From: Timema cristinae
Taxonomy: Eukaryota > Arthropoda > Insecta > Phasmatodea > Timematidae
Assembly (NCBI GenBank): GCA_039000515.1
Contig: JBCFYV010002329.1
Span: 1-64,000, forward strand
DNA length: 64,000 nt
Reading direction: 5' to 3'
Shown: piece by piece, positions 36,798 through 48,318 of the stretch
How the letters are laid out: every line of letters starts with the position of its first letter
Numbering within the stretch: the stretch's first letter is position 1
Position numbers and translations under genes: made by a program
The notes under the pieces: generated by a model
What the model was told of the DNA's origin: nothing
Database searches by the model: none
Seen by the model: only the letters and a program-made list of their open reading frames with translations

Positions 36798-37482
36798 AAT
36801 ATAAAGTTAGTTGTTTTTGTAAACTTTGTTATTTACTCAGTTTTTTATGTTTTTTCTGTGATTTATTCTATTTCAAGCTATTTAAATTTTCAAAGCTTAA
36901 AAATAAATATTAAATCAGTATTTTTATTCTTTTTAATAATTTGGCTAGTGATTTCTTTATTATTAAAAAAAATATTTATAGTTATATAATCAGATTGGCA
37001 AACATGTTAGCTAGTTTATGTAAAAATTTGAGTGCAAGACATTTAAAGACTAATATGTTATTAAAATTCATAATCCTGAATTTCTCAGCAAAATAGCTTG
37101 GCACTTTTAGCAGACTTTTTGTCATTTCTCTTGGCACTCAAAAGGTTAGCATGAGAGGGAAAACAGGCTAAATATAATACATTAAAAATTGAATACGGTA
37201 ATTTTAAAATAGCTTATGTTTTATGTTAGTTGACTAACTAGCTGTTAGGATTGTTTTTAAAATATGTGATCATTGAATTAAACAGAAAAATGGCCGTTCA
37301 CAATGAAAAGCTCTGTAAAGGTTCAATCGAGATTTTTTTTTTTTTAATTTGCTATTGAAAATCTGGAAAATTCAGGGAATTTTATAGAAAAAGTTTTGTA
37401 GCCAGTGTGTTCAGAACTAGATACTCTTCAGATATTTATCATCATCATTTAAGTCACTAGCAATCATATTCCTCTCTTTCAG

Positions 37483-37719
37483 AGCCTCCTTCATCACCAG
37501 GTCCATATGATGAGATATCAGGTCCCGTAAAACTCCGGGCTCGCTCCAACTCTGCTGAATCATGGGCAGCAGCAATGGGATCCCGTGGCTTTCAAGCCAG
37601 CCGCAACACCTTGGAGTGGCCTCCGCAAAGGGCACTGCAGGGTGTAGAAGAGCCACAGAGGCATAAAGCTGTACGACAAGACTCCTACCTGGCGGCTGTC
37701 CGCACGCCTGTCACATCAG
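37483..37719 (+). CDS. Internal exon, Ser/Arg-rich scaffold or RhoGAP-like protein
   Basis: A strong acceptor (cctctctttcag|, 37482) and donor (TCAG|GTGTGT, 37720) flank an open stretch of about 79 codons. It reads from ..PPSSPGPYDEISGP through RARSNSAESWAAAMGS and EWPPQRALQGVEE to AVRQDSYLAAVRTPVTS. It needs one base from the previous exon (phase 1) and leaves one base, G, for the next, which completes GAA there. 'RSNS' and 'RQDSY' look like phosphorylated, disordered-scaffold motifs. The pair RSNS...RxxSYxxAV recalls the linker of human ARHGAP21, a resemblance from memory that needs a search. The minus-strand frame of 79 codons here is its shadow. Confidence 0.8.
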
Positions 37720-37974
37720 GTGTGTGCTATATAACATAATCAGCATGTCTTGCACTAGCACAAACTGGCCAATTTAAGCATGAAAATGAGAAATTCTACC
37801 GGAAACCTTCAAACATTAAGAATAATTTTAGAATCTATTAAAAAATTTAATTTTTGGTTATAACTATATGATGTAGGCCTATATTACCAACTTTCTTCTA
37901 AAATAATAAAGTAAATGACGACACAATCATAAATAACTTCTCATATTGTTAAGTTATAGTTTAAGGAAAATACT

Positions 37975-38228
37975 TCGCCTCGGTGGCATAGTTAGCTAAT
38001 GCGCTGGTATCGTGTTGATCTAGATTGTCGAGGATATGGAGATTGAGACTCGAATTTTGGTTGGGTGAACTGGGAGTTGTTTTTCCTAAATGGTTTTCCA
38101 TTCTCCCTTCACGCAAATTTGTTATAACTTCCTCTAAATTCAACCTTTCCAATTCCTAACCCATTAGCATAATTACTACTTAAGCGTATAACACAAACGG
38201 GTAGTAAGTCGTGGTACTAAAAAATATT
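37975..38228 (+). mobile_element. SINE-A copy, full length
   Basis: 'cgcctcggtggcatagttag' (box A), 'gagactcgaattttggttggg' (box B, mutated), 'aatggttttccattctccc', 'ttcaacctttccaattccta', 'gcgtataacacaaacgggtag', ending 'gtcgtggtacta'. Inserted in gene orientation in the intron. Confidence 0.85.
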
Positions 38229-38737
38229 TTTTTAAGGAAATCTTCTTATCACTTTTAGGGTAATTGTATTTTATTTGGAAAAAGGCACAGGAAAAGTAGA
38301 TAGATACATATAAAGGGAACGAACACAATATTGATTTTACAAAAGTATATTATAGTTTGGAAATAAAAAAATCACTATAATACCTTTTTAAAAGTTTTTC
38401 TAAGAAAAACATTATTGTCATAATGATGTGAAGGTCTTCAGAGATAAGTTTTGAACAATATTTATAATGCCATTTTTTAATATATTTTTTTAAACTTCAA
38501 AACTTAAAAAAAATATTCATCGTAGTCCTAATCTTGAATGTCAAAAAAAGTTAATGATTAAAATACTTTCTCTTAGTGAAAAAGTAAAAATCTAAAGGTA
38601 TATGGAAAATTACCATTATAGCTTGATAAACAAAATCAAGATTGGAGAAATTGATGGTTTTAATCATCCTTATCCAGACATGACACCCACCATCCTCTCA
38701 GAGACCAAGATTAGAATTCATGGACTTTGAAAATGTA

Positions 38738-39819
38738 CACTGTAAGAAAAATCTGTGGTAACATTCCCATACATGTATTGGAAGTAATTAACCCATACAA
38801 GTATTGAAGTTTTCCCATACACAGTCATGGGAAAAGTGCCATACGTCGGTAGTAATTTTCATGTACTGGGTCGGTATTTTTCCCATGTTTGGATGGAAAA
38901 AATACAATTTCTCCTTTATGTTTATTGTATTTTTCTCATACTTCATTGGTATTTTCCCATACCTGTGTATGGAAAAATTAATATTTGACCGCCATTAAGA
39001 TTGTGATTTTTATATACTTGATTGATATTTTTCCTATACCATACAAATAATACTTATTTAGGCACTTTAAAATCTTTTTACCTATAAGTGCACATAAGGA
39101 GCACATCACATCAGATCACTTTAAAAGAATTCAGACATAAAAAAGGACTTACGCCCTTTAAATAAATAAAGTGCACTAGGGTAAAAGTGCGCTACTATTC
39201 CGACACAGCCTATATTTTAAGTTAATAAAATAGTTTGGTAGGATACCTAGTCTTTTTCAATATTACAAATGATACACCTATTCTACTAAGCTCTAGTCAC
39301 ATGTAGGAAAATGATAGCTCAATCTCTATACAAGATGAAAACAATTTGATTCACAAAATAAACAACTGCCACATGGTGTTTTGTTCTTATTACAAAGTTA
39401 GGTTAAACAAGCGAAATTCCTCCATTTTTGACATCATAAATTATATTCATAAATAATAACTTGCTCTTCACTAAATGGTGAGAAAATACAGCAGCAAATA
39501 TACTCCTTTAACAAAAAAAATAATAATTCAATAACTTTTTTATTTACACTATGTTCTTCTCTAAACAAATATGGCGAACTTCTTCTGAACTTGAAGACAA
39601 ACGTGTCTCTCTCTCTCTCTTTCTATTATAGCGCATGCGCACTGAGCTACGAATCGGTGTTTCCCATTCAAGTTGAAATTTTCCCATATAAATGTATGGA
39701 TACTTTTGGGTGCATTGGAAATGTTCGATAGACATATGGGAAAATTCCGATGTATATTAAAAAGTATGGGAAAAATACAATATTGTTGTATGGAAAATTT
39801 ATGATTATTTCTTACAGTG
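38738..39819. mobile_element. Non-autonomous DNA transposon with CACTG ends
   Basis: Ends are inverted: CACTGTAAGAAAAAT at 38738 and its counterpart ...CTTACAGTG at 39819. They are flanked by TA on both sides (38736-38737 and 39820-39821), consistent with a TA or longer degraded target duplication. The first 270 bp and last 170 bp are full of CCATAC/GTATGG motifs with 'ttttccc', in both orientations, like subterminal transposase-binding repeats. No transposase frame. CACTR ends occur in the CMC/Chapaev group, but the short duplication does not settle the superfamily. Confidence 0.65.
39607..39623. repeat. (CT)n microsatellite
   Basis: Short TC run inside the CACTG-ended element. Confidence 0.85.
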
Positions 39820-40634
39820 TAATCTTCACAATTTGTAAAAAGAACTAATAGGCTACAAATGACCTAATGACCTTTAATCTACTTTTTCTGAGTTAAAAGG
39901 CTCCAAGCACCAATTAGCAATCTAAAGAATTAACCACCTCTAAAATAATTAATCAAACAAATGTAATAAAAATAATAGAATAAAGAATGACTGAAAAGAT
40001 TGTTGAAAATTAAGTATACATTTTCCTGACAAATAAATATTTACTAGCAATAGCTTTCGTTAATATACTGTACCCTAGTTTTCTATGAGTAACTGCCAAT
40101 TTAAGAAACCTTTATAAACACATTATATTTAAAAAATCTGAAAAATTGCTTGTAGTTCCAGAACATGTGTCAGGATAATTGATTCTAAATACTTTCTGCA
40201 CAGAAAATACATATTGAGAAACAATACTTACACAAGGAACTTGATCAAAATTACACATATTATATTAATTATATTACCAAATCAAATTAGGTACCTACAT
40301 TAGTTCACACAGATACTCAATACACCATTTTAGCTGTGACTGACTCTAATACAGGTTAGCAAACTATAGCTGTGGAAATTGTACATTCCCCGAAAAATAA
40401 GAAACCTTTGTTGTCAACTTATTTCCATGCGCTTTTGACTAATTAATGATCATTTCTTAGGAGATTTTGAACCAGGCCTATAGTCTTAAAAAAAATTGTG
40501 ATTTGGAATAAAGCTGGGTATTTTGCCAATTATAATTAATCGGATGTATCAGCTAATAAGTTAAATTGTTAATACATTAATATATATTCTTTAAACTCCA
40601 AAACTAAGACTTGTATTCTAAAATACATTAACTA

Positions 40635-41450
40635 CTAGAACCTTTTTGACAACTATTGAAGTTTATTATCTTACATATTATATTAAAATTATTATTCAAG
40701 TTTGTTAGCTTCTATATTATCTAAAAACTATTATTAAAGGTCTTTGGCTCTCATATCATCTGACAACTATTTGAATGCATTAGCTTCCATATTATCAGAA
40801 AACTGTTATTCAAGTGCATTAACTTCCATATTTTATGACAACTATTAAAGTGCATTAGCTTCCATATTATCTTACATCTTTCTTCTTTGCACCATATCTC
40901 ACTACCCATTCAGGCTAATGGTTTGGAGATTAGGAAGGTTATATTTTAAGGAAGTGTACCCACATTTGTATTGAAGTAAAATAAAAAATATTTTTTTTTG
41001 GAAAAACCACCCTCAGTACATCCAACTGGGATTCGAACCTTGATATCCCAGTCATTGGCAGCCTAGTCTTCCGCCAGAGTAACACGTTATATACCAAGTG
41101 TCCACCGAGGCCAGTCTGACAACTATTAAAGTGCTTTGATTTTCCAAGTTATCTGAACAATTAAATTGTAAGTTACTTCCAGATCACAAATTATCAGGAA
41201 ACTGTCAAATTTAATTCCATTAAATTATTTTACAACTGTTGAAATGCTTTTTTACAAATTATCTGGAGGGTGTCGAAGTAGTCTTGCAAATATTTGACAA
41301 CTGTCAAAATGTACTCCTCCAAATGACCTAATAACTGTCAAAGTACATTTATGCATATAATTTGACACCTATAAAAATATATTTAACCAAATTATTTATC
41401 AGCAGTCAAAGATCTTTCTTCCTAATTATATTTCAACTGTCAAAATACAA
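40635..41450. repeat. Degenerate tandem repeat array, about 45-50 bp unit
   Basis: Recurrent word series 'gacaactattaaagtgcatt', 'agcttccatattat', 'ct', seen at about 40650, 40760, 40830, 41117, 41230, 41310 and 41390, with growing divergence to the right. SINE-A at 40885-41115 interrupts the array. No coding frame. Confidence 0.7.
40885..41115 (-). mobile_element. SINE-A copy inside the tandem array
   Basis: Starts (tail side) with 'gcaccatatctcactaccc', continues 'ggagattaggaaggtt', 'gaagtgtacccacatttg', 'aaaaaccaccctcagtacat', 'tgggattcgaaccttgat', 'gtcattggcagcctagtct', and ends at the head 'ccaccgaggccag'. Array words continue on both sides. Confidence 0.85.
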
Positions 41451-43035
41451 CCTTGCCAATAAATAATATGTTTATACAAAACCCATAGTGTTTGTTAGTT
41501 TTGGGATTTCTCTAAGTTGGCAATGCTGTCCTGCTTGTCATTGATGGTGTAGCAGTACCGATTATCAGTTGTGCTACCTTGAGTTAAACTACCAACCAAG
41601 TAGGTTTGAAGATAACACCTTTTGGCATGTTGGCTTTAGTCTGTAAATACGCCCTTAAGGAAATTGTGCTGCTTGTTTCCATTGTAGATTATTTGCTGTT
41701 ATAAATCATGAAGCTTGATGTAAAAAGCTATATATTTTATGTAAACAATTATTTATCAACCTTTTTAATTGTGAGTCTGTGTATACTGTATATATATTTA
41801 TATGTTTTTATTTTTTTATTTCACTGCACAAAATAAGACAATTTGTTATTGAGCCTTGGACATCAATCTTTTGATTTTGATTATGTAGAAACATTAAGCT
41901 TCATTGTTCTTTGTTCTAATTACTATCAACTGGATGGCAAAGTGGTAGTTTTTACTTTTACATCAGACATGTGCAGGTAAGCCAGCACATGTGTATTTAA
42001 TTGTTGATGATTAGTGAAGCTTAGAAGATGGAAAATGATCTTTAATTATGGATATAGCCACATCAAACATTATATGTATAAATTTGAAAAAAAAAAAAAA
42101 AAAATACTATAACACTACACTTGGAACCCTGCAGCCTTGACTTAATGCTTCAATTCTCTACCACTCCTGGATAGCTATGAGTTAGAGAATGGCACACTAA
42201 GTTAAGGGTCTCAAGCGTAATCCTCATGTCAGATGTCATGTTAGATTTAGCTATATGTATAACTAAAGATAATTTCCATCTTCTAAGCTTTGTTAGACGT
42301 CTACAATTAACTTTAGAAGCATTGTCTCACCTTTATGTTGTTTACTCTCATGTACAAATGGTAGCATAAACCACCCCTGAGTCGCTGGTGGCTGCGGTAT
42401 TTATAGTAGCTCACTTGTTATACAATGATTTCACATGTCCATCACAGATTCTGCCTTAACTATGAGTGAAGAATGACCCCGAGCACAAGTTTATTTCTGG
42501 ATAGCCAACTGGTAAAGCATTAGTGTGCAAAAATAAGTATCCTGGGATCAATTTTCATATAAAGTTATTATTTTTCAAATTTATCAATAAAATAACATAT
42601 TTATAAGGTATTTATGTTTAAAAATGAGGTGGCCCAATGGCTAGATAATTTTATAATAAAGGAAATTGATAAAACTAAAGTAAAAGGAAAAATAAACTAC
42701 TAAGAATAAATTTGATGAAGAAAGCCCACCTAGGGAAAGAGGAAAAATGTGGGAAGAATCCAATGCACTAAGGTGACATCTTCTTCCTTTCTTCTGTCTT
42801 CTATAGTAGAAGTATTCACACACACATTTTAAAACATATAGAACAATATTTCGGCATTGTTGCCTTTATCAAACACAAATAAGAAAGAAGAGAGTACAGA
42901 TAACAGGAACACTGAATTACTACATTTTTAATCTAAAGAAAAACTGTTAGAAACACATTGTGCCAATTGTTTTGGGGAGTGAAGATATATTTCTTGGCTA
43001 TGGCTAGTATTTATATAGAATTATTAAAAAAATAA

Positions 43036-43086
43036 ATAATGATAATAATAATAACAATAATATTTTAAAATAATAATAATAATAAA
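43036..43086. repeat. (AAT)n microsatellite, interrupted
   Basis: AAT/ATA repeats with a few interruptions. Confidence 0.85.
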
Positions 43087-43579
43087 ATTTGACAAATGTT
43101 AATCTTATAGAAAAAAAAATTATCTTCTGTTGAGGCCTGCTGTTATCTTGATTTGGTAATCCATTGGTGGGCCAGTTCCCACTGTCTAAGTTGAGAACTG
43201 TTGCACTGTTTGGGAAATACTCTTAATATTTTGGTGGTGTAGCAGGTTTGAAAGTCCTGTTTGTAGGTACCACCATGAATGGGTACAGGCTTGTCTGGAT
43301 CTTTGTGGTTTCTTCATCAAATTTACTCTTAGCAGTCTATTGTTCCTTTTTCTTTAGTTTTATCAAATTTATAAGGTCATAATTATGACAAGATTGACTT
43401 TGCTTCGGCTGGAAATTGGGTATCTACTTTCTAGAAAGCATTAAATTTATTCCATATAACATTTTTTTTTATTTCTACTTCATAAAAAATACTGTAGGAT
43501 TAGGCCTACCACAACCTTAAACTCAATGAACATAATTAACTTCCTAAAATGATAACTAATAACTTAAATAAAAAATATG

Positions 43580-43620
43580 TGTATAACTTGAACAGGTAGT
43601 AAGAAGTGGTACTAAATAAA
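43580..43620 (+). mobile_element. SINE tail fragment
   Basis: 'gtataacttgaacaggtagt' then 'aagaagtggtactaaataaa' equals the shared SINE tail with substitutions. The rest of the SINE is not visible to the left. Confidence 0.5.
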
Positions 43621-44214
43621 AAAATCCCACTGTACTAGAGTCATTTGTAGCTATGTCTCGTAAACCCTCACCATACAAGATATTAGTTGGATTAAAAATG
43701 CTTCTCTTCTTTGTCAATATAGTTTATGGACCAGGTCTTACTAACCTTCTGACAACAATCCTCCATTACTTATTTACAAGTTAAATTATTTATATAGGCT
43801 TTTGTTATAGATTTGGCATTATGGTGCATTTTTAATGGTAATATATAAAGATTATATTTTAATAACTAATACAAATTTATAGGGGTGTGTGAAAGTTCAA
43901 AACTTTGACTTGGCTTTGAAACAAATTCTGACTTCGACAATTACAAAGCTTTGTCAATTAAAATATTGGCAGCTTAAGTACTCATTTGATTGTCAATTAT
44001 TTTTATTCCGAGCTGTTATATACAGGTGAGACCTTTAAGTAGAAACACTGGAATATCCTGAGCATGAAGCATTTTATAAAAAAAAAAATGTTTTGAACCA
44101 AAGTCTTGTTTTTGAGGGAAAAGAGAACAGCACTAGCTATTTTTGGTTTTGTGGTCGTATTCAAGGTTAATTTGATGTCAACCTTTTTTTTTTAAATGTA
44201 AACTTTTAATTTAC

Positions 44215-44470
44215 ATCCATTACTTCTTCCAGCTTGTGGCCTGGGTCATTTTTTATTCACGTTACATATTTTTATCACTACCGGCTTCCTAGGCCTGCTG
44301 TAGCTTCATATGCCCTATTATCTAACTTAAGACTAGAACAGGCACAATATTCAGTCTCCGGCCATTAATTGATCAATGTGAAGGGGTAAACCCACATTTC
44401 ACCAATGATAAATTTTTCAGCTGTGGCAGGAATCGAACCCAGGACCCTGATCTCAGTAGGCTTACATGTT
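44215..44470 (-). mobile_element. Possible second-type tRNA-derived SINE
   Basis: 'gtggcaggaatcgaacccagg' is a reverse box B, and 'ggggtaaacccacatttcacc' lies 5' of it. A related, more worn piece is at 56475-56600. The box A region and boundaries are not secure. Confidence 0.4.
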
Positions 44471-44834
44471 ACTAACTGTCAGATTTTTTTAATGTAGACC
44501 TATTATTTTTTGAAAAGCATATACATTTACATGAAAGAACATACAAACTTTTTCTGAATAATTTTTTTATTTGACATCAATTTTCATAAATATTTTAACT
44601 TGTAATTTTTATTAATTACATTAGAAGTGAATAGATGTTAATATACATAATTTTGAATATTTATTAAAGTAATTTTATAAATAATATTGCATTTAACCTA
44701 ATAAAGAATAACATAATGTAATAAAAAGTTATTGGATACTCTGGTGTCTTAACTTAAATATATCACCCAGTATGAATTATTGATTGAATTGTAAGCTGTA
44801 ATATCAAAATGATTTATAATACTTATTAATACTT

Positions 44835-45085
44835 AGCACTGCGTCTTAGCACTCGTTCGTGTTGAAGCTTAAAAGTACTAATCACGCTAATGTGTTAGGA
44901 ATTGGGAAGGTTGAATATTGAGGAAGTGAACCCACATTTTTATGGAAGGAGAGAGGAAAACCATTTACAAAAAACCACCCCCAGTTCACTCGAGCGAGAT
45001 CTTGAACCTCCATCTCGCAGTCCTCGGCAGTCTAGCACAACACGAAAATAGTGGGTAAGCTAACTACGCCACCGAGGCAGGTAGC
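44835..45085 (-). mobile_element. SINE-A copy nested in the hAT-like element
   Basis: Tail 'agcactgcgtcttagcactc', body 'aggaattgggaaggttgaat', 'aaaaccacccccagttcactc', box B region 'gatcttgaacctccatctc', head 'ccaccgaggcaggtag'. The full order is present. Confidence 0.85.
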
Positions 45086-45250
45086 ATGATTCATAAGAAT
45101 AAAATGAAATATTACAAACATTTGTGAAATATAACATTTTCCAAAGTAATTTTAGTGCTTAAAGCTATATAAATAAACACAATGTAATATTTTTCCAAAT
45201 ATATAACATCTAATAAAAACATTCAATCTTCGCACACCCCTACAAATTGA

Positions 45251-46104
45251 GAACTAAAAGAACTTAAAAACTATTTTTTTTTTAATATCAAAATATATGA
45301 GCAACCCAGACATGTTGGTTAATAAATTTTTGTTTACATCCTTTTGACAAAGTTCTACCAACTGATTTTTCTTATAAATTGGATTTAAAAATTATTTTTG
45401 TATATTTTTTGTTTTAAAAGTTAATTATTTTAGATATAATAAATTTACATTATTCATATATTAGTCGAGTTCACTATCATTAACACAGGATAAAATGATC
45501 TCTTTTAATGTGCTATACATATTTATTGTGTCATTATTATTGAATACCTTAAAAAAAAAATTAATTGGAATGCTACCCAGCATTGCTTACACATTAATAA
45601 TCACTCATTTACAATTCTTATATAGGCTTATCTTTATTGTACACCTCTACTTTCTGCTACAACTTTAAAAAGTAGATTGAGTCGCATACAATATTTTTTT
45701 AAACAATCAAATGAATTGATATTAATTTGTTTAAAATTAAAGCTAAACAATTGATATTTAATAAAAAGTATTCAGTTTTCTCTTATTTCATTGTAAAGGC
45801 ATTCTTAACACAATGTCATGGTTGTTGCACGTGATAAATATAACAGATAGTAAATAATACATTTTATTTTTCTGTAATTTTCTGTAAATAGCCAGTCTAT
45901 TTTTAGGCTACATATTTATTGATATAACTGTAATTTTTAAGTTACACTTCAAAATTAATTTCCCTATAGGATTGATGTCTTATTCACAGTTTTCAAAAAA
46001 TGCTATTTTATTTGTTGCTTGTTATGTAATTATTATTTAATTTTCCCTCGCCTTATTCTTTTTATTTTTTTCTTTCTTTTTGTCATTGTGGCTGCACTGT
46101 TCAG
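45251..46104. other. Intronic AT-rich DNA
   Basis: Nothing recognised except a pyrimidine-rich tract (about 46050-46101) leading to the acceptor at 46104. Confidence 0.6.
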
Positions 46105-46311
46105 AACGCTTGGGCAGGCTCTTAAAACGCCAGACAGCACTCCCAATGGAGACTCCAGAGGAGATCGAAGAGCCCCCATCCCCCAAACCTACCCCTGCAG
46201 TTCGACCCAATCAGCTGAATATCCCCCACCCAATATGCCCTGCCAGTCCTTTAATGCCCCTCACAACAGCGGCAGTCGTGAGCCAAGAAAGAATCAGCGG
46301 CCTCTCGTCAG
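46105..46311 (+). CDS. Internal exon, Pro-rich
   Basis: Follows a long pyrimidine tract and TTCAG (46104) and ends at CAG|GTCAGG (46311/46312). The leftover G of the exon at 37719 plus AA gives GAA. The open stretch of about 69 codons starts ERLGRLLKRQTALPMETPEE, continues through a Pro-rich run (EEPPSPKPTPAVRPNQ), and ends with VVSQERISGLSS plus one leftover G. Phase 1 on both sides matches the neighbours. This frame is correct rather than the overlapping 113-codon frame, because it keeps phase at both junctions and has the more natural composition. No catalytic domain. Confidence 0.8.
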
Positions 46312-48006
46312 GTCAGGATCTATTGTACATGTTGCATGGGTGGGCCCAACTAACACTTGAAGGCTATCGAAGTAAAACTACACTTGCAGATCTGGCGGTT
46401 CTTTGGAAAATTCTGTTTAAAACCTCTCCAACATCCCTTGTTTTATGTGTAGGCCACCTCAACTAACAGGTCAAGTCTGGAAACTAAATTAGTTAATAAT
46501 CTCCTCTTTGTAGTTATAAAGTATATTTATCTGCGATCATTATCAAAAATGACTTGGAAAACTGCATGAGTCTTAACTTTTCTATTTTATTGATAGTCCT
46601 GTCAACTAACATATATACATTAGCCTGATGTTTATTTGAATAAACATTGTTATAGATCTTCCACACTTATCTCCTACTATTTAGCTGTTGAATAAATCAA
46701 TTTATTTGTCTTAAAATTAGCATCAAAATTTTCTGGTTGATTAAAAGTCACAAATGTAATATTGGGCTACATGAGTTCTTAACACACACTTTTCTTATTT
46801 ATTCATTATAGTCTCCTTGTTTGGTTAGCTTAAACCTGGTGAGCACTCAAACATTCTTTTGTAACCTAGCATTTTTTTCAAAGTAAAAAATCAACATGAT
46901 TTTTTTTAAACTCACACTTGGATTTTAAGATAAATGTCACATTTTCAATTTTTCAACCTTTATAAGTGATCTACAAAAAATATTTATATTGGACCTATTT
47001 GAAATAAATGTTCACATATTAAAATAAATTTTCACACATTAAAATAAATATGTACTCTCTTTGGCAGAATTGTGATTAGGGTTTTTTTAAATCACATATA
47101 GGTTTTTTTAATGATTCACCCCACACAAGGGATCGTAAGATTTTCTGTATCACTCCCACCCTCACTCTATTCTCTCTTAAAAATGTCATATGATTTGTTA
47201 AATTAGATTCTGATGTTGAGCTTTCTTCAAGACAGTTTGATCCAAGCCGACGATATTATAATCAGAAAGGTGAAATATGAACACATTTCTACATTCAACA
47301 CAAAATTTTTGTATATTTTTTTCAATCTAAACAAATTATGATGATAGTAATAATTATTATCAAAACGAAAAGTCATTTGTTGTCTGTATTGTAATTAAGT
47401 AAACTATTTTCTTCTGATATTGTATGGGATTAGGTTGCAGGTATCTTCATACTTTTCACTAAACATTTCTCGGGGTGTAACAACTGATTATTGCAATAGT
47501 AGGTTAATTATAGCTTCAAGACTTGTTGGAAGTCTACTACACATCTTTCCTTACAAATCTACCCAAGGGACGAAGCAGAGCGCTGCAATAAGTTATCTTT
47601 CACACCATAATTAAAATATAACTTCACCTGTTTGAAACGACTTTGTTGACAAACCATCTGCTCCGCTAATATGAATAGTTTTCACTTTTATTAAATTATC
47701 TCAAAAAGGGATAGATTCAATGGGAAGTGCACATTAACTTGTTGCTGATCCTAAATATAATCATAAATTATGTCAGACACTTTATGTTGTTTTTCCCAAA
47801 TTAGATTTTTGGTTTGGCAGGCCAATGATTATTATTTAAGTTTATTGAATCTTTCAACTGACATTGATTAATGATTAATGGAATATCATTTTAAGAGTCT
47901 GATCCATGCTAATAAATGACGATATCAATAATGGCTATCATCTATTATACTTAATAGTATAGTAATAGTAGCAAAAAAAGTCTTATATAAATAGTTATCA
48001 GACAAA

Positions 48007-48293
48007 AATTGTATATAAAAAATTATTGCTTTGTGTTTGTTACTAATTGCATCATCTATGTAAACCTTGATTCATAATTGTTTTCATGTGTAAGTGCATG
48101 CAATATATATATGTCTATTAGGAAATTTTAATAGTTTTTTTTAATTAGCTAATATGTATTAGGATACAAAAATATTACATATGTGCATATCAACACATGC
48201 ATGCACTTACACATGAAAACAATTATGAATCAAGGAATACTTAGATGATGCAATTAGTAGCAAACACAAAGCAACAATATTTTATATACAATT
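48007..48293. mobile_element. Foldback MITE with arms of about 95 bp
   Basis: Left arm (48007-48102) and right arm (48198-48293) are inverted copies. Left 'ttgctttgtgtttgttact', 'aattgcatcatct', 'gattcataattgttttcatg', 'tgtaagtgcatgc'; the right arm gives the reverse complement in opposite order. The loop of about 95 bp is AT-rich. No coding frame. Confidence 0.85.
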
Positions 48294-48318
48294 TATATAT
48301 ATATATATATTTTTTTTT

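Larger units (their letters stand above)
31683..37482 (+). other. Putative intron rich in transposon remnants
   Basis: It holds a SINE-like piece (32105-32300), two 142-bp direct copies (33321, 35864), SINE-B and SINE-A head-on (33858-34200), a Helitron-like end (35194) and a piggyBac fragment (36375-36797). Stretches 32301-33320, 34201-34940, 35195-35860 and 36800-37470 show only AT-rich DNA. The 77- and 87-codon frames at 33129 and 33467 have no support. Confidence 0.5.
43880..45242. mobile_element. hAT-like non-autonomous element with target duplication
   Basis: Inverted ends TAGGGGTGTGTGAA (43880) and TTCGCACACCCCTA (ending 45242) are flanked by CAAATTTA (43872-43879) and CAAATTGA (45243-45250), an 8-bp target duplication with one mismatch. 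Eight-bp duplications and short ends of this type are characteristic of the hAT superfamily. The interior has no transposase frame. It carries SINE-A (44835-45085) and a second tRNA-like repeat (about 44350-44465). A related end, CAGGGGTGTGTGAGG, occurs at 61921. Confidence 0.7.
37720..46104 (+). other. Intron of 8.4 kb
   Basis: Contains SINE-A (37975-38228), the CACTG-ended element (38738-39819), the split satellite (40635-41450), SINE-A (40885-41115), the hAT-like element (43880-45242) and microsatellites. I see nothing coding in 38229-38737, 39820-40634, 41451-43879 or 45251-46100. The segment 41480-41700 and the segment 43120-43300 have moderate GC but no open frame. Confidence 0.7.

Noticed and set aside
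41480..41700. Possible LINE fragment
   Set aside because: GC is slightly raised but no open frame or reverse-transcriptase motif is visible.
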